Assembly: GCA_007570785.1 (NCBI GenBank)
Contig: ML661383.1
Span: 124,001 to 188,000 of the forward strand
Origin: Antilocapra americana
Lineage: Eukaryota > Chordata > Mammalia > Artiodactyla > Antilocapridae
Length of the DNA: 64,000 bases
Direction of reading: 5' to 3'
Part shown: piece by piece, positions 59,901-64,000 of the stretch
Position numbering within the stretch: position 1 is the stretch's first letter
How the letters are laid out: every line of letters begins with the position of its first letter
Made by a program: the position numbers and the translations under genes
The notes under the pieces: model-generated
What the model was told of the DNA's origin: nothing
What the model saw: the letters and a program-made list of their open reading frames with translations, nothing else
The model's database searches: none

Positions 59901-62164
59901 AAACAGCTCTACTTCTCCAGAGTTAAATCTGTGAAATTTGAAAACAAGCACAATAAAATGTAGTCAAGAAGAGTTAAAGTAAGTTTTAAACCTTTTTTCC
60001 TTAAGCAAGAAAAAAATGAAAACATATGCTACAAATTTTTAAAGCCTTTTAAAAACCATGGTTTAACAAAAATTTTATGAATAAAGCCAGTTATACAAAA
60101 CATACATCTATATTCATAAATTGCTCACCAAAAGTATACTAAGCCTCTACAACAGTGCAAGGCATATTTTATGTAAGTAATCAATAAATATTTGCTGATA
60201 AATACATAGTAGCATGTTTTATAATATTTCCAGAAGATAACAGAGAAGCATGAAACCAGAGCTTAGTTCATTCAAAGGCTTTGTTCTCATGACTTGAGAT
60301 GAATTAGTTGCAGAATTCCTCACTACATCCCTAAATGGAAATTCAAATAAAACAAACACAGTTGTGGCTAGCCTATAAAACATTTCTCATTGCTATCATT
60401 TCTTTCATAAAGAAAATAAAATTTACAGAGGTTAATTAATCCACTGTAATACTCTTTGTTCTTTATTTAGCAACAAACTAGTCTATCAAAAGCTGCCAGC
60501 CTTCATAAATATCTCTATCCAAAACAGACGCTCTATTAACTACCATTTTGCTAGTTTTAACCCCACCCATGCTTTGACTTTTAACTCTTTCCTTGGGAAG
60601 AGAATATATAAGGAGCCACACTACTCAAGTGGATGTTGCCTCAGTAACAGTCAAATTGCTGTTAATTACTTGTATATGGTGTCTAGGTTCTCTGCTTGGA
60701 TTCTGACTCCTGTCAAAATACTCCTGTGTCTGGCGGCTTCTGTGTGTATCTGACTGTGATTCCCACCATTTGCCTATACAGGTTTTCTAAGCTAGGGGTT
60801 GACAAATTACAGCCAAAGGACCAACTCTAGTCAGTGTCTGTTTATTTTTAAGTAGAAAGTTTTATTGGAAGATCGCAACAACCATTCATTTAGGTATCAT
60901 CCACTGGTGCTTTCCCACTACAATAGAACTCTGGCTCTATACAGAAAATGTTTAGCAATTTCTATTTTAGGCTCTGCTGAACATTATTAACAACTTATTG
61001 CTTTTTGCCAGAAGCTTTAAATAAAATATATGTAGATCGTCAAGAACAACCAATAGAAGAATAATTCATTTGCAGTAATTATTATGAATATTCTTGTATA
61101 AAATTCTATAAAGTTGCTCTAGAAATTACTCTGAGATAAATAAAGTCCATGGAAGTAAGCTAACAAAACAGAAATACAACCTAATTTTGTTCTGTAAAGT
61201 CTTAGCAAACATTCACTTAGTGAATAATGAATCACTTTCCCTAGGGGAAATTCAGGATTAGGTTCCTGCAAGCACCGGCTCACATTTCATCAACTGACCA
61301 ATACACACGTTTTATGTTTGTTTACTTTTAAGAACATCTTATTTAATATATATTGTTGATTCAGTAACACTGAACTCATAGTCAACAGCACTATAACTCA
61401 GGCCTGAACGAAGTTTATCTAACACACAGAATTTTCTCATAAAACACATCATAGCCTTCTTGATTTGGGAAACCCTAGACAGCACTTCAACACTACACTT
61501 GGGGGCATTTTAAACAGCAAAACCAACAACAGCAGCACAAAAATGTGAAAAACATGGTATATATAAATAGTGAAAAAGACCCTTGTTTACAGTATAAGAG
61601 CTGAAACAAGAGGACAGAATGTCACTTTGTTCTACCAAAGTGTTTTGTTCTTGTCAAAATTTTCACCATTCTGTACATGCCTATGTCTGCTAGAAGACCA
61701 TAAAAGCACTGCAATTATTGATGCTGAAGTTATAAATAAACTGTAATAAGTGGGCAAGTTCTCAAAAACAGAATCAATAAAAAATGATCAATTTTACACC
61801 ATGATCAATCAGAAAAATTACTCTTCATGCAAAAATTTTTCCTTAGGTCTTGATTTCTAGTCTCAGGTCTTAATCTATTGTACAATGGGAAGCTAGGGGT
61901 GGACAAATGATAAGGACCCTGAATTAGGAAGAACTATATGCAAAATTTAAGAAGAATAAGAGAACCTCACTCATACATTTTATGTTTATTAGAATCTACA
62001 CAAATATTTGACATTACATAGCTTTGACAGTCTTCATCATCACTGCTTTCATATTCTGATTTTTTACTAGATAATTCCTCATCCTCATCTGGCAAAGGAG
62101 GTTCCTCTGGTGGCTGAGGAGATGTAGGTGGAAGAGGTGCATGTAATGGCATATAGTCCTCATA
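49151..62164 (-). CDS. RNPC3: RNPC3, U11/U12 snRNP 65 kDa protein, 3' part of gene (8 coding exons)
   Basis: RNPC3 is a structural protein of the U11/U12 di-snRNP of the minor spliceosome. Its C-terminal RRM binds the 3' stem-loop of U12 snRNA (and U6atac), and its N-terminal part contacts the 59K protein. Exons of 143, 126, 152, 162, 95, 59, 133 and 72 nt (60 coding in the last) join in one frame to about 309 residues ending DSKEGKRKC. Order: acidic proline-rich stretch (PLPPTSPQPPEEPPLPDEDE), basic helix (RHVRKKRKIKD), conserved linker (HPVLLPSDVFDQPQPVGNK), then RRM2 with RNP2 CRIYVKNL and RNP1 KGQAFIGL. The first RRM and start codon lie past 64,000. Human is 517 aa, so about 60 percent is here. 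The last intron is U12-type. The first intron in the window has an abnormal donor. Confidence 0.95.
49211..49902 (-). other. RNPC3: U12-type (minor) intron of RNPC3, 692 nt
   Basis: The 5' end GTATCCTTC is a perfect U12-type donor. The branch-point motif ACCTTAAC lies at 49224-49231, about 14 nt from the TATTAG acceptor, inside the short spacing typical of minor introns, and there is no polypyrimidine tract before the acceptor. The intron lies inside a gene for a minor-spliceosome protein. Confidence 0.9.
49903..50035 (-). CDS. RNPC3: RNPC3 exon G (RRM2 RNP1 motif)
   Basis: 133 nt, completing Met then FDIRLMKEGRMKGQAFIGLP, NEKAAAKALKEANGCVLFGK, PMVV. KGQAFIGL is RNP1. Acceptor TTCTAG; the donor is the U12-type GTT|GTATCCTTC. 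Reading through the donor gives an apparent longer ORF ending SFKLVGSGLNL, which is intron. Confidence 0.95.
50914..50999. repeat. Compound (TA)n/(CA)n microsatellite
   Basis: Alternating TATATA and CACACA tracts flanking the next SINE. Confidence 0.9.
51001..51257 (-). repeat. BOV-A2-type SINE in an RNPC3 intron
   Basis: Two tail units (CATGTCTGACTCTGTGTGAC and AGTTGTGTCCCTCCTAGCGA) joined by AAAGTGAAAAGTGAAAGTGA. Same sense as RNPC3. Flanked by microsatellites on both sides. Confidence 0.9.
51258..51345. repeat. (TA)n/(CA)n microsatellite
   Basis: A TATATATAGACACACAC tract and a (CA)n run near 51320. Confidence 0.88.
51855..52250. repeat. Two old hAT relics (MER5A-like and a second family)
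   Basis: 51865-52025 has MER5A wording (GGACCAGCAGCTGTGGCATT; AAGTTTGAGAACCATCAC). 52100-52245 (AAAACTGAGTAGTTGCAACA; AATTTGCTGAATCCTGATCT) belongs to a second old non-autonomous family seen again at 53965 and 60797. Confidence 0.5.
52391..52449 (-). CDS. RNPC3: RNPC3 exon F (RRM2 middle)
   Basis: 59 nt, DLKFIFGRYVDFSSETQRI plus two bases of a Met codon. Acceptor TTCTAG, donor ATAAT|GTAAGT. Confidence 0.94.
52537..52631 (-). CDS. RNPC3: RNPC3 exon E (start of RRM2, RNP2 motif)
   Basis: 95 nt. METLSVFRSYEPGEPNCRIY then VKNLAKHVQEK. CRIYVKNL is the RNP2 strand of the C-terminal RRM. Acceptor TATGTAAG, donor AAAAG|GTAAGT, phase 0. Confidence 0.94.
53697..53858 (-). CDS. RNPC3: RNPC3 exon D
   Basis: 162 nt. 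LPATEADASNIGFGKIVPQP, NLNITEEIKDDSDEMPSECI, SRRELEKGRISRE. Acceptor CTCTTAG, donor GAAG|GTAATT, phase 1. Confidence 0.93.
53965..54090. repeat. Old hAT-like relic in the RNPC3 intron upstream of exon D
   Basis: GGGGTGAGCAAACTTTTTCT then CTGCAGGCTATATGGTTTCT is a known old mammalian repeat wording; exact name not assigned. Confidence 0.5.
54091..55737. other. RNPC3 intron between exons C and D, no clear gene
   Basis: 54651-55080 holds fragments resembling an old LINE (TATACTGTGGAGTGTGCTGC). Nothing coding recognised. Confidence 0.4.
55738..55889 (-). CDS. RNPC3: RNPC3 exon C
   Basis: 152 nt. NLHPVLLPSDVFDQPQPVGN, KKIEFHISTDMQAGFKKDVE, QQQNFEEENC. Acceptor TTTATAAACAG, donor TGTG|GTAACC, phase 1. 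Confidence 0.93.
56050..56200. repeat. MIR-like relic
   Basis: AAGGAGTTTGAGGTTAAAGG and CAAAGTCAGTAAATGACAGA are MIR tail wording. Confidence 0.5.
56276..56560. repeat. Old hAT-type MITE with CACATGTGGCT motif
   Basis: AGCCATAAGCCACATGTGGC near the left end and TGTAGCCACTAGAAAATTTA near the right are decayed ends of an old palindromic element. Confidence 0.5.
56563..56795. repeat. Old Tigger-like palindromic MITE
   Basis: GACCTTTGAACAATTCAAGA on the left and CCATGTTGTTTAAGGGTCTA on the right are inverted repeats; TATCCATGGACTTAACCAAC sits inside. Confidence 0.55.
57520..57780. repeat. L2-like LINE fragment
   Basis: CCTTCAAGCCCAGCTCAAAC and AAAGTCTTTCCAGATTTCTT are the conserved L2 3' wording. 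Confidence 0.65.
58236..58714 (+). mobile_element. Bovine L1 3' end, sense, in an RNPC3 intron
   Basis: Starts within the end of ORF2 (MEYYSALKKNSFESVLLRWT) and runs through the 3' UTR to AACACAATAAAGTAAAGAAA and a long poly(A). The short repeat ACATGAAC on both sides is a probable target duplication. Antisense to RNPC3, close to consensus and so fairly young. Confidence 0.9.
59061..59186 (-). CDS. RNPC3: RNPC3 exon B (basic segment)
   Basis: 126 nt. Completes the split Arg, then MTKLMELANLQPRRPKPIKQ, RHVRKKRKIKDMLNIPSSAS and H. Acceptor GATGTAG, donor CACAG|GTAGTT. Confidence 0.93.
59190..62021 (-). other. RNPC3: RNPC3 intron between exons A and B
   Basis: About 2.8 kb, with acceptor GATGTAG and an abnormal donor (first base C). 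Holds an old hAT relic at 60797-60990 (GGGTTGACAAATTACAGCCA) and a possible LTR-like stretch at 60520-60790 with ATATATAAGG. No gene seen. Confidence 0.6.
62022..62164 (-). CDS. RNPC3: RNPC3 exon A (acidic proline-rich segment)
   Basis: Starts YEDYMPLHAPLPPTSPQPPE and continues to an acidic run ending SSDDEDCQ plus two bases (AG) of an Arg codon. Acceptor ATTTAG. The 143-nt length and phase 2 end fit the next exon exactly. The base after AG is C, so the expected GT donor is absent (CTATGTAATG). Confidence 0.88.
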
Positions 62165-62835
62165 CTAAATAAAAACAAAAAATATTATGGTAATCTATGA
62201 TGTTTACAGAATAGAAAACTATTTCCATTCAGATACATGATTCTTACATTTGTCTATTCCTCATGATTTTCTTTTACACATTCAACATATATTGATGGAA
62301 CACCTGCCTTAGTATTCTTTAGTCGATCACAAAACTTGTTTCTTCTTCCTTGGCACCTAGCTGGACTAAATTTCCAAAATTCCATTGCAGTTAGATTTCA
62401 CCCAAGTTTTAGTCAATGAAAAGGTTAGCATAAAAACTTCCCACACATAAAATTCTCTCGTTTCTTTATCTGCAGACTGCATGGTAACATCCTCACCAAT
62501 CAGAGAATGCACACAGTACAGACTAACTTGAGTCTAACAAATTTTTAGTGACTCAGGAAAGAACACCATTCTGCCCTACTTTTGTAATGAACCTGGCAAG
62601 AGCAGGAGATAATCTGAATTGTGTTAAGTGACTAAAATGTGAGTTTTGTTAAAGCAGCTAGTATAATCTTAACTATTATCCTCGCAACATGCCAGGCATT
62701 GAGGTTTCGGAGTTACAAAGAAAAATTATGAAGCTAATATAGACATTACAAAAGCAATCAATGCACAATACGAAAGCAAATTTTCTATTTATATGTTAGC
62801 CTTCTAAAATAATTTCTCATTGCTGTTATCTAAAA
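62165..62835. other. RNPC3 intron upstream of exon A, unassigned
   Basis: No exon of the missing N-terminal half was recognised here. No repeat was named. Confidence 0.4.
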
Positions 62836-63479
62836 AAGTACTAAGGGGATATTTATACAATGGAATATTCAGTTCAGTTCAGTTCAGTTGCTCAGTTGTG
62901 TCCGACTCTTCACAACCCTATGAATTGCAGCACGCCAGGCTTCCCTGTCCATCACCAACTCCTGGAGTCTGTCTACCCAAACCCATGTTTACTCAGCCAT
63001 AAAAGAGAATGAAGCAATGCCACTTGCAGTAACACAGATGGACCTAGAAGCTGTCTTACTGAGTAAAGTTAAGTCAGAGAAAGACAAATATCATATGATA
63101 TTGCTTATACATGGAATCTAAAAATATGGTACAATGAACTTATTTAGAAAACAGAAATAAAAGTTACAAACATGACTTAAGAATCATTTATGAATCTGAA
63201 CAAACTTAAGATTACCAGGAGGGAAGTGAGGGAGGGATAAACTGGGAGATTGGGATTGACATATACACACTACTATACATAATATACATAAGAACCTACT
63301 GTATAGCAGAGGAAACCAGCAATAATCTATAATGGTCTACATGGGGAAAAGAATCTAAAAAAGAGTGGCTATATCTATATGTATTAATATAACTGATTGA
63401 GGTGTGACTGCACACCTGAAATACAGCACTGTAAATCAACTAACTCCAATTAATAAAAAATAAAAAAAATTTAAAAAAA
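62836..63479 (+). repeat. L1 3' end, sense, split by a SINE
   Basis: TATTTATACAATGGAATATT, then after the SINE ACTCAGCCATAAAAGAGAAT, through GGTGTGACTGCACACCTGAA and a poly(A) at 63455-63479. Confidence 0.82.
62868..62990 (-). repeat. BovB-derived SINE tail nested in the L1
   Basis: (AGTTC)n start, TTGTGTCCGACTCTTCACAA, and CCATCACCAACTCCTGGAGT. It splits the L1 phrase ATATT|ACTCAGCC. Confidence 0.85.
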
Positions 63480-63785
63480 ACATGAAGTACTGAGTATTAC
63501 AGCAAAATAATAAAATTACTAAAACTACTCAAGAGCAGACATAACCTATCAACAAAATTATTGATAGATTTACATAGTAAATTCTAAGAAAAAATCATCA
63601 ACCTTTTTTATCTTCTGCAAAATTAATTGACCAGCAATAAAACCAACCAGAAAAAAGGAAATTTTAGACAATTGATCTTGTTAAACATAACTTCTTATAG
63701 GATAGCACAATGTTCTAGATCAAAGGACTGAATAACCCTAAGAGAAATGATGGCCTCTATTACCAAAAGCATCGCTTTAATATTC

Positions 63786-63915
63786 TGGGGAATTCCCTGG
63801 CAGTTCAGTGTTTAGGACTCCACACTTCCACTGCAGGGGTCATCAGTTCAATTTCTGACCACAGAACTAAGATCCCACATGCTGCACAACATGGCCAAGA
63901 AAGAAAAAAAAAAGG
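63786..63915 (+). repeat. CHR-type SINE (cetartiodactyl)
   Basis: GGGAATTCCCTGGCAGTTCA, TTAGGACTCCACACTTCCAC and AACTAAGATCCCACATGCTG, ending in an A-rich tail. Confidence 0.85.
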
Positions 63916-64000
63916 TTCTGGCTTCTTCCCACTTTCAGTTCTCCACAAGACTATTATTATGTTAACTTTGTATTTATTCTTCATTTTCAATACACTTTAG

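Noticed and set aside
49151..62164. RNPC3 as a processed pseudogene
   Set aside because: Introns, phases and splice sites are preserved, and the gene has a U12-type intron. Only one donor is abnormal.

Overview
The window is chromosomal DNA from a ruminant, most likely a bovid such as cattle. The evidence is dense bovid-type repeats: tRNA-derived Bov-tA and BOV-A2 SINEs, the RTE-type LINE BovB, bovine-type L1, a cetartiodactyl CHR-type SINE and a mariner element whose ends begin CTGGGTTGGCCAAAA. Older mammalian repeats (MIR, L2, MER5A-like, an MLT1-type LTR) also occur. Both genes have spliced vertebrate structure and lie on the minus strand. No CRISPR array, operon, tRNA or rRNA gene was seen.

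Layout. 1-6.2 kb is repeat-rich flank. 6.2-20.34 kb holds a complete pancreatic alpha-amylase gene (AMY2B-like): ten coding exons total 1536 nt, giving 511 aa with every catalytic, chloride and splice feature intact. Its introns hold two same-sense L1s, one mariner and SINEs. 20.3-46.5 kb is intergenic: an MLT1 LTR, a sense L1, a nearly full BovB (28.5-32.9 kb) with nested insertions, several L1 fragments, and a second sense-strand BovB with a degenerate RT site. 46.5-62.2 kb holds the 3' two thirds of RNPC3, the U11/U12 65K protein of the minor spliceosome. Eight coding exons give about 309 C-terminal residues, including the RNA-binding RRM2; the 5' exons lie beyond 64,000. 62.2-64.0 kb is intron with an L1 3' end and a CHR SINE.

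How the parts relate. The order RNPC3 then amylase, same strand, matches the mammalian arrangement in which RNPC3 neighbours AMY2B. The two genes do not share a pathway. The most notable circuit is inside RNPC3. Its last coding intron has a textbook U12-type donor and branch point, so the gene needs the machine it helps build. Just past the stop codon is a strong U2-type donor. In the 3' UTR intron two U12-type 5' splice-site motifs sit in tandem about 45 nt downstream of a strong acceptor. This matches the U11 snRNP-binding splicing enhancer (USSE) described for the 48K and 65K genes, where U11 binding steers 3'-end splicing as feedback.

Anomalies: the first intron base after RNPC3 exon 62022-62164 is C instead of G, and the only nearby GT would shift the frame; an out-of-frame ATG lies 7 nt upstream of the amylase start; a 10-N gap replaces the reverse-transcriptase core of an intronic L1. 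Coordinates of old repeats are approximate because no alignment could be run.
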